Below the pieces are notes generated by a model that was not told the origin of the DNA, ran no database searches, and was given only the letters and a program-made list of their open reading frames with translations. Shown here one piece after another: positions 23,179 through 34,241 of a stretch of DNA of 64,000 nt. Location: contig OX336388.2 in NCBI GenBank assembly GCA_946902985.2, forward strand, positions 1,210,464,609 through 1,210,528,608. The letters run 5' to 3'. The number at the start of each line of letters is the position of its first letter. The stretch's first letter is position 1. The translations under genes were made by a program, and so were the position numbers. The stretch comes from Meconema thalassinum (taxonomy: Eukaryota; Arthropoda; Insecta; Orthoptera; Tettigoniidae).

Positions 23179-25145
23179 ACAAGAAGTTCCATGACGAACT
23201 AAAGAGCCTACTTTTCTTAAAATTTAAGATTTTTGGCAATGATTAATCAATATGGATCTATCTAGAATTAAGTTTGTAATATCGAAATTTCTAATTAGTT
23301 CGAAATACTGTATACCTGGCATAATGTAACCTAATGGAGCACTACAGTTGGAAGCCCTGGTGACTGAATATATTCTTAGTTCCATCTCTTAGGGTACAGA
23401 ATACACAATTTGGTTGAAGTCCAATGGATTGCATGGACGTTACATGCAGTTAGACATTGGATCTATCAGCGCGCATAAAATCATATTGGCAACAATATCA
23501 TGCACGTGTTGGTCAGAAATAATCTGAAACATTATGATCTCTTGATGTGCCAATTTTGGATGAAATCCATTTGTTAGCATAGAAGTTACATGCATTTTAA
23601 AATTGGACCGATCGGCAGACTAAGAATCATGTTGGCAGAACTGACGTATATTAATTACTCCAAATTAATCTAGAATGTGAGGTACTATACGTGTGCAAAG
23701 TTTAGAGCTGTTGGCTTGCATACTTTCTGATATATTGATATTAGGGTAAAAAACATAGAGACAGCAATTATTTACAGTTGGCAGCCCTGGTTGGTCTTAA
23801 AGAAAACGCATAGTCATATATGTTATGGTACACATAGCACATACGAAATTTGGTTGAAATCCAATTGACAGTTTAGAAGTTACATGTATTTAAAAATTGG
23901 TCCTAACAGCAGACTTAGAATCATGTTGGCAGAACTGACGTATATTAATTACTCCAAATTAATCTATAATGTGAGGTACTACACGTGTGCCAAGTTTAGA
24001 GCTGTTGGCTTGCATACTTTGTGATATATTGATATTAGGGTAAAAAACATAGAGACAGCAATTATTTACAGTTGGCAGCCCTGGTTGCTCTTAAGAATAT
24101 GCATAGTCATATCTGTTATGGTACACATAGCACATACGAAGTTTGGTTGAAATCCAGTTGATAGTTTAGAAGTTACATGTATTTAAAATTGGTCCTAACA
24201 GCAGGCTTAGAATCATGTTGGTAGCACTGACGTATATTAGTTACTCCAAATTAATCTAGAATCTCAGGTACTGATATCGTGCCAGGAGATGGCAGTCGGG
24301 TTTGAACTGCAGAGGTCTTCCCACTCACTGCGTAACGCGCATTCCAAAAACATTCAGTTGGTTACTACTTGCTTCACTCACTCAGCACATTCCTTCTTTC
24401 ACTGGCTGCGTGTCGTCTGTTGCAATAATAACCACTGGCATGCGGGTAGTCGATATATTTAAGTTTGGAATAGGTGGACCGCGTATGCGTACTGCAAGAC
24501 CCCCCGCACTCCGTCACAGCGTGTTCAACTGCCATCTCCTGCCGCGATGACAGTACTATACGTGTGCATAGTTTCAAGCAGTCGGCTTGCACACTTTATG
24601 ATATAATTGGTATTTGGATAAAAGAATAGAGAGAGTATTTATTAACAGTTAGCAGCCCTGGCGGCTCTTAAGAATACGCTCAGTCATATCTGTTTAATTA
24701 CCCATATTACATACGAAATTTGGTTGAAATCCAATTGATAGTGTAGAGGTTATATGCATTTAAAATTGGACCTGTCAGCAGGCTTAGCATCATTTTGGCA
24801 ACATTGCCATGTATGGGCTCCTGGAAATTAAACTTAAATATTATTATCTATATGAGTGCCAATTTTGGAATAGCTCCCATGCATACCATCCAAGATATCC
24901 AACATGGAGCTCAAATTTCAAGTTCGGTTTTTGGGCAGTTGGTAGCACTGATATCATTTTCATATATGGGCTTGATATATTCAGGCATAGATCTTGACTC
25001 ATACCAAACTTGGTTTCGATTGCTGCAGCCGTTTAGGAGTTGATAGGGGACACAAATACACAGAAACAGACACACACACATTTGCCCGGATCGATCTCAT
25101 AAGTCTACTTTTTCCTCATTTTTGCAAAATGTGAAAAGTAGGCTC
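23179..25145 (-). mobile_element. Helentron-like element HINE-d
   Basis: On the minus strand the 5' end is GAGCCTACTTTTCACATTTT, folding with GAGGAAAAAGTAGACTTATG. A short CA/GT tract and GGGGACACAAATACACAG-type sequence follow. The internal units of about 285 bp are marked by GCAGCCCTGG near 23353, 23796, 24080 and 24652 (the last interval is enlarged by a MITE). The 3' end has GAAAAGTAGGCTC, the hairpin GTTCGTCATGGAAC and TTCTTGT, followed by T. The architecture equals HINE-a and -b but the unit sequence differs. There is no ORF. Confidence 0.8.
24272..24552. mobile_element. 281-bp MITE inside HINE-d
   Basis: The ends are 25-bp imperfect inverted repeats sharing CAGGAGATGGCAGT and, inverted, ACTGCCATCTCCTG. 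It interrupts a HINE-d unit whose sister units read straight across the site. A GTAC duplication (24268-24271 and 24553-24556) flanks it. It is too short to encode a transposase. The superfamily is not identified. Confidence 0.8.
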
Positions 25146-25324
25146 AAAGTACAACCTAGGAAAAATGTTACTACTCATTTGGTCGCCTCTCAAACAAACT
25201 TTCTTCCCCAGTAATTTTGGCGGCAAAATTGGTCAATTTCGTTCTGCGATAACTTCCGATCGGCAACGCTTTGAGAAAACAACTGCACATTCAGAATAAA
25301 TGCCACACTGGAGGTGGCAAGAAA

Positions 25325-25560
25325 TTTAGTTCTGGACTCTAGGGGCTGGAACGGAGTACACTCAGCCTCATGGAGTAAAACTGGCAGAGGTGGGTTTGAT
25401 TCCCTCGGCAGCCATCATGGAAGTGTTTTTTCGTGGCTTCTCATTTCTACGACAAGGAAATGTGGGTTCAGTCAGGGTGTACCAAGAGCCTGATGATGAG
25501 GCTGATATGGTGCACCTAGGCGAAACCCCGTAAGAGACAAGGCAACCCCTAAATGATTTT
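25325..25560 (+). mobile_element. SINE D/A-related body fragment
   Basis: Contains GGGGCTGGAACGGAGTACAC, TCAGCCTCATGGAG, a B-box-like GGTTTGATTCCC and GGAAGTGTTTTTCGTGG-like sequence, matching the SINE D body at 35080-35190. Head and tail are indistinct. Confidence 0.65.
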
Positions 25561-25689
25561 CTGGAGTATAACCTTTGTTATTGTTATGTTGGACGTACGA
25601 CTGAGAGAGCTGTCAAAGGACTTGAAATAAGATACCAACCCGGTAATTGCCCAGAGCGGGTGTGCAAAAGGAGCAAATTTTACTCCAGG

Positions 25690-25772
25690 TGATCACTGCT
25701 ATCGATAGGATTTGAATCATGGATCTCACCCCAGTTATCGAGCGTGACTTTCACCACTCGGCTACGCTGCTG
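25690..25772 (-). mobile_element. tRNA-derived SINE head (degraded)
   Basis: On the minus strand there is an A-box-like TAGCCGAGTGGTGAAAGTC and a B-box-like GATTCAAATCC with tRNA-like spacing. There is no good cloverleaf closing stem, so I read it as a SINE head rather than a working tRNA gene. Confidence 0.55.
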
Positions 25773-26406
25773 AATAATGTCTTGTTCTCCCTAAGAATGG
25801 GAAACTGTAACTCACAAGAAGACTATGCGACAACGTTCTGTGTTGTTTGATAAGTTGTACAGTAGATATGGATATTAATGAACGTAAATAACTGTTTATT
25901 GTTTATTTAACCAAGGCTTACATTTAACGATACTAATCAGCACCATGTCCGCTCTATTTGCTCGACCACGGACCTGCATTGCGCTGAGGTTAGCTAAAGC
26001 CTGTGGGAAATAAACCAGGAGGACTCATGTAAAATAAACGGTGATTGGCATACCTGGTGCAGATCCGACGGGGACGGTGTAGCCAGCTATTCTATTCATG
26101 AACCCCTCTTATTTATTTATAATTCAGCATATTTTCCCCAATATTGACGTGCAATTGTATATGTAAGTTAATTTCCAGTCACCCCACACGCTAATTCTGG
26201 AATCCCCTCAAAGGCTGGGTGACTAGCACTCGAATCACACCCACAGGGTAGAATTTAAATAAATGAGTTCTGTTAAACATATGAAAGGAAACGCTGTTCT
26301 AAACAAACTACTGTCGAAATTTTCTGGATCAAATCTTGTTGTTTATCAACTCCAAATATGTTACTGTAGGCCTTCAGTAACAGCGCTCGACGAGCATCAA
26401 CGGACA
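25773..26406. other. Unassigned stretch
   Basis: No gene or repeat is recognised. The short frames on both strands are unsupported. Confidence 0.4.
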
Positions 26407-27506
26407 TCAGGAAAGCAAGTGCCAAGATCTATTTTCACTTATTATTTCATTGCCATAATATCTGACTTTATCCACAACCAATAAATACAGGAGACGTCGT
26501 TTTTTAAAGAACGTTTCATTTGGAAAGTGATAAGAAATTAAACTATTCTCCAAAGTAGAGACGTCAGATTCTATGGTCTTGAGCCATCTTTCAGTGAGGT
26601 TTCTTATCCCGCGACGGTACCAGTCCCAGTGTTTTGATGCGAAGAATTCGGCGAGACTCACTTCCACAGATTCAATGTTTTCGAAATTTCTTCCACGCAA
26701 GAAATGGACCGTGGATCGGAAAAGACGGTAATCCGAAGGCGCAAGATCAGGAATGTTTGCTGGATGTGGTAGCAGTTCGACTCCTCCCAATTCCTAAAAT
26801 TTTGCCAAGGTTGTTCGTACAGGATGAGGTCTCGCATTGTCCTGCTGCAAGAGAACTCTATTTCGGTTAACTAATGCGGGATATCTCCTCCTCAAAATTT
26901 TATAAACTTGTTCCAGTAGTTGAGAATAAAAGTCCGCATTGACTGCACCCCCATTTGGAATAAACTCCCAGTGAATCACTCCTTCAAAATTCCACCTGAC
27001 ACACAACATCACTTTGGGGCCGAACCGATCCTTTTTAACGACGACTTTGGCCGGTTGACGGGGAATGAGCCACTATTTCGAGGCGTCAGCGTTGCGTTAA
27101 TAGACTCATTTTTCATCACATGTGCAATTCTCCTGATAAATCTATCATCCATGGGGTTACCGATAAGCTGACGACAGATATCCACTCTAAGTTGAGCCTT
27201 TTCAGGGTTCAGTTCATGAGGTACAGATCAACAGTTTCTGTTTGATTTTCCAAGTTTCTTAATCCGGTAATGTATGGTATCTTTTGTTGCACCAAGTTCT
27301 TCTGACTCTCTACGAGTACTTCTTTGAGGATTTTCTTCAAAAATTTCACATTCCCATATTCTTCAAGCCGCGGCAGCAGGTTTGTAATCTTCTTTCCAGT
27401 AGTGCTTCAGAAGGACCCTAACCTCCAACTTTGCAAGTTCCATTTGTGATTGTGTATCAATAACTGACGACTGATACATTCTCGCAATATACGCAATTCT
27501 AGCCAT
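26407..27506 (-). pseudogene. mariner transposase (DD34D type), inactivated
   Basis: A reading that begins MARIAYIARMY at 27506 contains a helix-turn-helix-like start with RVLLKHYWKEDY, then a stop, then NPQRSTRRESEELGAT. The catalytic core lies in two frames. 26794-27012 carries LCVRWNFEG, where the first catalytic Asp of the usual WWD is Asn, and LLQQDNARPH with the second Asp. 26407-26790 carries HPANIPDLAPSDYRLFRS with the third Asp, and the C-terminal WYRRGIRNLTERWLK. The enzyme in intact relatives cuts and pastes the element at TA sites. At least one stop, two frame changes and loss of the first catalytic Asp make this copy dead. Confidence 0.92.
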
Positions 27507-27599
27507 GGCCTCCTGTAAATAGCACTGGCAATCCAAAGTAAACCAATTCTATCTTATATGACATCAAACTTTAAAAACATTACTTATGAGACATCCTAA
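26407..27599 (-). mobile_element. Decayed mariner transposon
   Basis: On the minus strand it opens at 27599 with TTAGGATGTCTCATAAGTAA, a mariner-type inverted repeat, next to a TA (27600-27601), the target used by Tc1/mariner elements. A broken transposase follows. No matching inverted repeat is recognisable at the left end, so that end is lost or heavily mutated. Confidence 0.85.
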
Positions 27600-27601
27600 T
27601 A

Positions 27602-28385
27602 TTTCTCTTACTGCGTTTGGCTGCCTTAAGCAAGTGGGCGTCTGCAAATAAAGAGCAGCTTTCCCTAAATATGCAGAGTTTGCTGGCTTCCTCGAGCAAA
27701 AGTGTGCATAAAGCCATTAGTCTGGTTTTACGTAACAGTTAGTTTAATGTAATGTTTAAATTGTTCTCAAACTCCAAATATACTGTATATTCATGCAAGA
27801 TTTCTTGTGAAAGTGTCTATTTTGTATTCCTTTTCTATTTATCTATTGTTGTTTCTTTGTGAGTGTGTTTCAATATCTAAGTGCTTACAGAAGAACCATG
27901 CGTATCAGAATACCATTTTACAAACATAACTGTATATTTCTTTTCGTGATTACTCTGCGGCCGATAGCTTCAATTTAATCATCCTCAGATTTTGTGGCTT
28001 ATTTTTAAAGTTGATATCTGTGTCACTTCGATAAATGTAATGTTGTATGAAACTGTGTATGGTCAATCTTGGTCTAAAGCCGTAATAAATACAGTTAAAA
28101 ATAACTCCTCTCAGTCGTTCCGCCCTATAAAACAACAATAACTAATTAACTAACTAACTAACTCCTCTCCACTCGTGAGACGTAAGCCAGCTAATAGAGC
28201 GCACATATATTGTAATGAATGTACCGGTATCCTATGTATTCGGATATCTGAGGTCTGGGATGTCTAATTCTCCGTTTCTTGATGTGTTCTTTTTAAACTG
28301 GTTTTCTTCCATGATTGGATATTTTGTACAGGCAGCGTAAGTAGATTACACCTGTAGCACTCATGACTAATGAGTTCAGTAATTG
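27602..28385. other. Unassigned stretch
   Basis: No coding or repeat feature is recognised. Short CTAACTAACTAACTAACT sequence near 28141 is a minor simple repeat. Confidence 0.4.
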
Positions 28386-28389
28386 ATAA

Positions 28390-28475
28390 CACCGAGAGTT
28401 TAGTTATTATTGTTTTAAGGGGCAAAACGGTGAGGTCATCGGCCCTCCACTCCGAGAATTTCTCGAAGTGGTTCT
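28390..28475 (+). repeat. Fragment of the GTTTTAAGGGG repeat
   Basis: ATTATTGTTTTAAGGGGC followed by AGGTCATCGGCCC matches the left edge of the repeat at 35286-36115. Only the first ~80 bp are present. Confidence 0.55.
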
Positions 28476-28885
28476 GATTTTCCCTTTTTATAGAGATTTA
28501 CAAGCAGACCGTTCCGTCTTTGTCTCTCCTGTCTCTATCGGTGCTACATCTTTCTGTACTAAGTCACTCGTTCCTGAACGATTAAACCTCTTTGGAAATC
28601 ATTCTCATTACCATCCTCAGCATCATAGCCCGTTTTGTTTTCTTTTTTTCTTTCGAGGGAATCCATGGGGAAGTCTTCAAAAGACAGATTGCAAGCTTCC
28701 GGACTTACAACTGTGCAGTATTCTTAACTACTAAAACCTCTCAAACCCTATACTTGGCGTAAGGCCACCCCAGAACTGCCAGTTCAGCCTTACTTCAGGG
28801 TGGAGCCACTGTTAACACCAGAGGTCTCAGTCAATTTCATTTTACTTGATGGTAATGAAATTACTCAACATCATCCTCAATGTCT

Positions 28886-29046
28886 TCAGCAACCAGTCTT
28901 CTCGGTTGTTTTTAGCAGCTCAGAGATGTAGACATCAATCTGTGCCCCAATCTCTCTGCTGCTGAGCATTTTATCCACCACATTGTCTGGTGTAATGACC
29001 CTAACTTTAGTCTCCAGAAGTCTTGCAAGATTTCTCACCTCAAGCT
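28886..29046 (-). pseudogene. LINE ORF2 C-terminal fragment
   Basis: About 53 codons open from 29046 to a stop at 28886-28888. They read LARLLETKVRVITPDNVVDK and AQIDVYISELLK. This resembles the extreme C-terminus of I/R1-group LINE ORF2 proteins and shares the ITPDN(V/I)V pattern with the fragment at 29711-29979. No reverse transcriptase remains. The family call is by resemblance only. Confidence 0.5.
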
Positions 29047-29079
29047 TGCAAATAACGTGTGCTGAACGTCATGCCAGTT

Positions 29080-29114
29080 ATAATAATAGTAACAATAATA
29101 ATAATAATAATACA
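29080..29114. repeat. (AAT)n microsatellite
   Basis: About 35 bp of AAT/ATA repeats with one AAC interruption. Confidence 0.9.
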
Positions 29115-29409
29115 AATATGGACTACAGTGAGCGCCACAATAATGTTCCTAAGATCGTGCACTTGGAGATGGCTAAAATTACAGGACTCCTCGCTTTCGT
29201 ATTATGAGTACCAACCAAAAGATGTTTCGGAGAATGGAACCCATATACAGTGTGTCCGCAAATTCTCTCCGCAGCGGGGAGCTACGTGGGTTTCGCCTTG
29301 CGAGACTTGTTCTGTTGGCAGTACATTCATATCGCTGTATACGCAGTCTCACCGCAGCGCTTGTTCCGTGTTGATCTTCAACTGGAGTGATAGGATGGTG
29401 AATCTCGGT

Positions 29410-29691
29410 CCATTATTACCGACAGTGAGTGCCTGTGCATGACAGTGTTGACGCAGTAAGTTGTGTTCTTGTCAAGTTCTTGTGTAAGCTGAGTCTAGTG
29501 GGAATGCTTACTACTGAAGAGCGTGTGTTTTTAGTGGAAGAGGTTTTCTTTGCTGGTGGAAATTTTACGGAGCATGTGAGGCGGCAATTTAGTTTACGTT
29601 TTCCTTCTTCGAGGTGTCCACATCGTGACACTGTACGCCACTTACAGCGTCAACAGTCATTCACAGGCACTCACTGTCAGCAATAATGAAC
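29410..29691. mobile_element. Foldback element with DUF4817-type transposase remnant
   Basis: The two edges (29410-29453 and 29647-29691) are inverted copies sharing GACAGTGAGTGCCTGTG and GTTGACGC, extending outward to CATTATT / AATAATG. The ~280-bp interior contains a short piece of transposase-like coding sequence. Sequence upstream from about 29258 (TGTGTCCGCAAATTCTCTCC) may be part of the larger parent transposon. Confidence 0.7.
29504..29640 (+). pseudogene. Transposase N-terminal (DUF4817-like) fragment
   Basis: A Met at 29504 opens MLTTEERVFLVEEVFFAGGN, then EHVRRQFSLRFPSSRCPHRD and VRHLQ. This pattern (TTEER-FLVE--F--GGN, Q--F---FP-----HR--V) is what I recall from the helix-turn-helix DUF4817 domain found at the N-terminus of some mariner-related insect transposases. 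It ends in the right inverted repeat with no catalytic domain. Confidence 0.65.
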
Positions 29692-29710
29692 TGGGATTCC
29701 CCACCCAAGC

Positions 29711-29979
29711 ATGTGCATTCATCGTATGGCCAAAGTAAGGAGTCCAGTATGTATTTACTGCGAGAACGAACAAGATGACGTGTATCATACGTTCTTCGTC
29801 TGCGATCGTTGGGCAGCGGAAAAACAATACTTGAAGCTGAGGTTGGTCCAATGACACCGGACAATATAGTTGGAATTATGCTGAGGAACGATCTCGGCTG
29901 GGATATGGTCGCTTTCTTCGTTGAGGTGGTCCTTCGTCAGAAGAAGTCAGATGGGGATTTGCACGATTTAGTTGATTAA
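29711..29979 (+). pseudogene. LINE ORF2 C-terminal fragment with CCHC finger
   Basis: The first frame reads SPVCIYCENEQDDVYHTFFV followed by CDRW. This is a C-x2-C-x8-H-x4-C finger typical of the C-terminus of R1/I/LOA-group LINE ORF2 proteins. A frame change near 29830 leads into VGPMTPDNIVGIMLRNDLGW and VVLRQKKSDGDLHD, then a stop at 29977. A ~200-bp 3' untranslated part rich in A follows to about 30215. The 5' part of the LINE is absent, as expected of a 5'-truncated insertion. Confidence 0.8.
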
Positions 29980-30579
29980 GTCTGCGATCCGTGGACTGAG
30001 TATGAATTGAGAAGTAGGAAGGTGCTTGTGAAGCAAAGAAAATGGCTCCATCCTGAAGTAATATGAAAATGGTCCCGGGATGGGTTTCGTCAAGAGGATG
30101 GAGTGTGGTCTTTAGTGGGTAAGAATCCCACACACTTGAGTGCGGGCCCTTCTCAAAGTCTTATGCAAGATTTTCCACTTCGCTCGTAAAAATAAAAAAT
30201 AAAAATGAAAAATAATAAATGAAATAATATATGTGCATGGAAATTTGTAGGTTAATGACTGTCGTGATCATGTATGTGATCAAATATAAATAATTATGCT
30301 GTAACCTGTGTGAAGAGAGAAAACAAACAATATTCCGTAGTAAGTATGTAGAAAATAATGTTCTTGAAAATTGAATTTATGAAAGTTGGAAAATACTTAT
30401 TGTGAAAATATGATAGAAACCGATACTGTGTTTAAAGTACAACTGGTTATTGACTTAAGGTTTCAATTTACTGATATTTTAAACTTCGTCAATAAGGACA
30501 AGGGCTGACATGGTCATATTATTGGCTTTTCAATAATATGTCACTTAGATGCTAATGAGAAATTAACCACTGAAACGAG

Positions 30580-31190
30580 GGGTTGGAAAATGGATATAGC
30601 GTTCAGGCTAAAATCCCTCTCTTATCAGACCAAGTATAGGCACTATAACACAGTTGTTAAGCCAGAGTGCCTCTTTGCGGCAGGAACCTTACCAAGCATG
30701 AAAATTACTGAATTTGAGAAAAGAGATGGAAATTCGTTCGATAAATTCTAGGTCCTAAGATTACCTGACTGTGGATATAAATTTCAATTGCGGTCGAATC
30801 AAGAGCTCTACGACAAGTGTGAAGGAATTTCTGTCAGTATGAGAAAAAGAAGATTGATGTTCAATGGGCATAATTAACGATTGGGAACTGATAGGTTAGC
30901 TAATATAACTCTTAACCTTCAAGAGAAGTGGGAGATACAACCTCCATGGCTTCAAGAGGTATGTCAAGAATTTAAAAAGGGCAAATATTGGACTGGTTGA
31001 AGTGTGGGACAGGACAAGATTCAGAACTAAAATTGCAAGTGTGAAGGATCCCCCCAAAAGAAGACTCACACTTTCAGTGGAAGAAACATTGAGAAGGAGT
31101 CAAAGATTGAAAAGTCTCTGGCAGGAAGCTAAACGGCAAGAAAGAAACACCTTGAAGACGAAGACCTTAATAATTGTTGTGTATTTGTAG
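30580..31190 (+). pseudogene. LINE reverse-transcriptase C-terminal fragment
   Basis: One frame reads YQTKYRHYNTVVKPECLFAA, then a stop, YKFQLRSNQELYDKCEGISV, MRKRRLMFNGHN, another stop and WEIQPPWLQEV. A second frame from 31002 reads MWDRTRFRTKIASVKDP and ends at 31190. The order (thumb region, then RKRRLMF-GH) matches the C-terminal third of a common insect LINE ORF2 (endonuclease-reverse transcriptase type). Several stops and a frame change make it dead. Confidence 0.72.
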
Positions 31191-31354
31191 TTAATAGATG
31201 GCTGTATCTAATTAATAATGTCTCTTAAGAGGACTGCTGCAGGTCCTTCGAGTTGACCCCATAGGCGACCTGCATGTCATGATGATGATTGAATGATGAT
31301 GAAGACGTCACAACCACCTAGTGCCTTCATCTTTCTTCTTCTTCTCCCCAACCG

Positions 31355-31693
31355 CTAGGTTGGTGGGCAACATGCATGCATTCCAAAATGTCTTCTTTCT
31401 CTGGCCTGTAGTTTCAAATGGCAATAAGTGCGTTTGCCTTTAATGCTGTCTATGAATTGAGTCCTTGGTCTTCCTCGACTCCTCTTTCCTTCTAGCATCC
31501 CTTCGAAGAGTGTGGTGCACCAGTAAGAATGACGAATCAAATGGCCAACAAAACTATTCCTTCTTCTGTTTAAGAATTCAACCAAGATACGTGTCTCCTT
31601 TGCTCTTTTGAGAACATTCTCATTCGTGACTTTATCAGTCCAAGGTATCTTTAGTAATCGTCACCAGCACCACATCTCGAATGCCCTAGTGTC
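31355..31693 (-). pseudogene. LINE ORF2 C-terminal fragment, opposite strand
   Basis: From 31693 leftward it reads FEMWCW, a stop, LLKIPWTDKVTNENVLKRAK, then RRRNSFVGHLIRHSYWC, EGKRSRGRPRTQFIDSIKG. The FEMWCWRR...WTD.V.NE...R.K...GH..R......EG...GKR.RGR.R motif series is a familiar C-terminal signature of LINE ORF2 proteins. One in-frame stop is present and no polymerase core remains. Confidence 0.78.
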
Positions 31694-31719
31694 TGATTCA
31701 TGGGAATCAACCATAATAG

Positions 31720-31812
31720 TTTAATATCACCACGGCACGGCCGAGATTTGAATTGAACCCGGGACTCCTGTAGTCAAAGCCTAACATCCTTACCACTTAT
31801 CCATAACGCTGG
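31720..31812 (-). mobile_element. tRNA-derived SINE head
   Basis: On the minus strand there is an A-box-like ATGGATAAGTGGTAAGGATG and a B-box-like GGGTTCAATTC with tRNA spacing. It abuts a TAA microsatellite. Confidence 0.6.
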
Positions 31813-31814
<2 letters not shown>

Positions 31815-31851
<37 letters not shown>

Positions 31852-31852
31852 A
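31815..31852. repeat. (TAA)n microsatellite
   Basis: About 12 TAA triplets next to the SINE head, then further AAT-rich sequence. Confidence 0.95.
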
Positions 31853-32084
31853 ATAATAATAAAAAAATTACGAGCCTTACAGTAGTCGCATATAATGTGT
31901 ATCATCTGACATATTATTCGAATAATTCCATATTACTTACTCGCATTTTATTAAGAATGAACTCATAGACCTTGTGCCAGCAAACATGAAGGATTCCTTC
32001 GTGTTGTTACCATCGGTAAGTTCTCATTACTGTTATTTCTGCAATAACTACTTGTAAAACTCTAGTGACAAATCCTTTCAGCAA

Positions 32085-32415
32085 GTATGATATAATGAAT
32101 ATTTTGACTCCAAAGGACGACAACTTCGAGATGATTTATTGTAGTAATTTCTTTAATGGGGCCTCCAAACCTTGAATTAAACCGTATGCTATATACATTA
32201 CACATAGTGCTGTATTTTGGCCAACAGTACCTCGAGTGCTTACATTAAATAAGAACACAGTAAAAGTAGTAAGATTTAATAAATAATATGATTTAATGAA
32301 TATTTTCACACCAAAGAACGACAGTTTAAAGATGATTTATTGTAGGAATATCTGTAATGGGGCCTCCAAACCTTGAAGTAAACCGTATGCGATTTACATT
32401 CCACATAGCCACATG
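32085..32415 (+). repeat. ~200-bp tandem duplication
   Basis: Two diverged units are anchored at TAATGAATATTTT (32093 and 32293). They share GATGATTTATTGTAG, ATGGGGCCTCCAAACCTTGA and AAACCGTATGC. No coding or RNA signal is present. Confidence 0.75.
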
Positions 32416-32528
32416 ACCGACAGTAAGTCGTTGTACCAATCTCCGCCACCGCGCGCGCTCATTGTTTCAGTTGCATTTCCGTCCCACTTCCGTCCCTTTT
32501 TACAAAATCACCCCCACGCAAAAATAAA

Positions 32529-33280
32529 CAGCATCCGAGTGGAATGATGTTACACATTAAAATATCCAGCAACCGAGCGGAATGATGTTACACATTAAAA
32601 TATCCAGCAACCGAGCGGAATGATGTTACACATTAAAATATCCAGCAACCGAGCGGAATGATGTTACACATTAAAATATCCAGCAACCGAGCGGAATGAT
32701 GTTACACATTAAAATATCCAGCAACCGAGCGGAATGATGTTACACATTAACATATCCAGCAACCGAGCGGAATGATGTTACACATTAAAATATCCAGCAA
32801 CCGAGCGGAATGATGTTACACATTAAAATATCCAGCAACCGAGTGGAATGATGTTACACATTAAAATATCCAGCAACCGAGCGGAATGATGTTACACATT
32901 AACATATCCAGCAACCGAGCGGAATGATGTTACACATTAAAATATCCAGCAACCGAGCGGAATGATGTTACACATTAAAATATCCAGCAACCGAGCGGAA
33001 TGATGTTACACATTAAAATATCCAGCAACCGAGCGGAATGATGTTACACATTAAAATATCCAGCAACCGAGCGGAATGATGTTACACATTAAAATATCCA
33101 GCAACCGAGTGGAATGATGTTACACATTAAAATATCCAGCAACCGAGCGGAATGATGTTACACATTAAAATATCCAGCAACCGAGCGGAATGATGTTACA
33201 CATTAAAATATCCAGCAACCGAGTGGAATGATGTTACACATTAAAATATCCAGCAACCGAGTGGAATGATGTTACACATC
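32529..33280 (+). repeat. 38-bp satellite, about 20 units
   Basis: The period is exactly 38 bp from AATGATGTTACACAT at 32543 through the last copy at 33265 (19 intervals, no indels). Variation is limited to GCGG/GTGG and AAAAT/AACAT substitutions at fixed positions, so the array is young or homogenised. The right end runs directly into a SINE tail. Confidence 0.97.
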
Positions 33281-33617
33281 AGTAATGAAAATCCACAGCC
33301 TGTTTCCAGTCGACTGACCGGATCAGGGAATGGAATGAATGAAGCCCTCATCTAGCGGCGAGGATATGAACTGTGACAGCTGCCGAAGCCTGTCGCAATC
33401 TCCTGGGGCAATGATTAAACGAAGGACAGATGAAATGAAATGAGAGTGAAGAGCGTGGCTGGAATGAAATTGTGACAGGGAAAACCGGAGTACCCGGAGG
33501 AAAACCTCTCTGCCTCCGTTTTGTCCAGCACAAATCTGACATGGAGTGACCGGGATTTGAACCACGGACCCAGCGGTGAGAGGCCGGCGCGCTGCCGCCT
33601 AAGCCACGGAGACTGCC
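33281..33617 (-). mobile_element. SINE family H (tRNA-derived), complete copy
   Basis: On the minus strand the head is GGCAGTCTCCGTGGCTTAGG with CGGCAGCGCGCCGGC and the B-box GGTTCAAATCCCGG. The body has GAGGTTTTCCTCCGGGTACT and CATTTCATTTCATCTGTCC. The 3' end has GGAAACAGGCTGTGGATTTT. I recall this as a widespread insect SINE type, but I cannot name it securely. Its 3' end touches the 38-bp satellite. Confidence 0.88.
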
Positions 33618-34241
33618 TACGCATCAGTAATAATAATGATAATAATAACATAATATGCATTTTGGAACATTGAGGACACTGTTTGCAAGATAAGACAATA
33701 ATTGTTCTCTCTAGGCTGGATATTCTCCTTTCTTGCCCTGAGACCCAATTTACTCTTTTTGTTGGGCTGAGAATCGAAATCTGGACTCAGACGCGACTAT
33801 CAGTAGGCCTATAGAGTCCTAGAGTTAAGTGCACGTACTGTTCAGTTAATTTTAAGTACCTACTGTGTATAGCAGTCCCCGCTCATTTAATTTGTTAGCA
33901 ATGTTATTTTCGACCTTCACCTAGCGATTGCAGTCAGCACGGGAGCAAATTGCTTGTAATGGGCTTAATGGATGCTTGGCGCGCAGGTTGCGTGTGGCAC
34001 TACACTTATCAGAGCAGATAAGTTCCTGCAATAATATTTATACTGGACTACTCGACACACCCTCACCCACACTTCAGCGATGTGGGGAGTGCCATGGCCA
34101 CAAGGGATGTTGGTGACCCAATCAGAGTCCTTGGACAGTCAAACAGGCATCCTGAGCTGGGATATGCGTGCTAAAGAGTCGTCGGTACCTTTACGAGCAT
34201 TCTGTAACATAGAAATGGGTTTAGGACATAGCTTCCGGTGA
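33618..34241. other. Unassigned stretch
   Basis: No gene or repeat is recognised apart from a short AAT-rich run near 33628-33650. Confidence 0.4.

Noticed and set aside
32529..33280. CRISPR-like regular repeat
   Set aside because: The 38-bp units are contiguous with no unique spacers, and the context is eukaryotic. It is a satellite.
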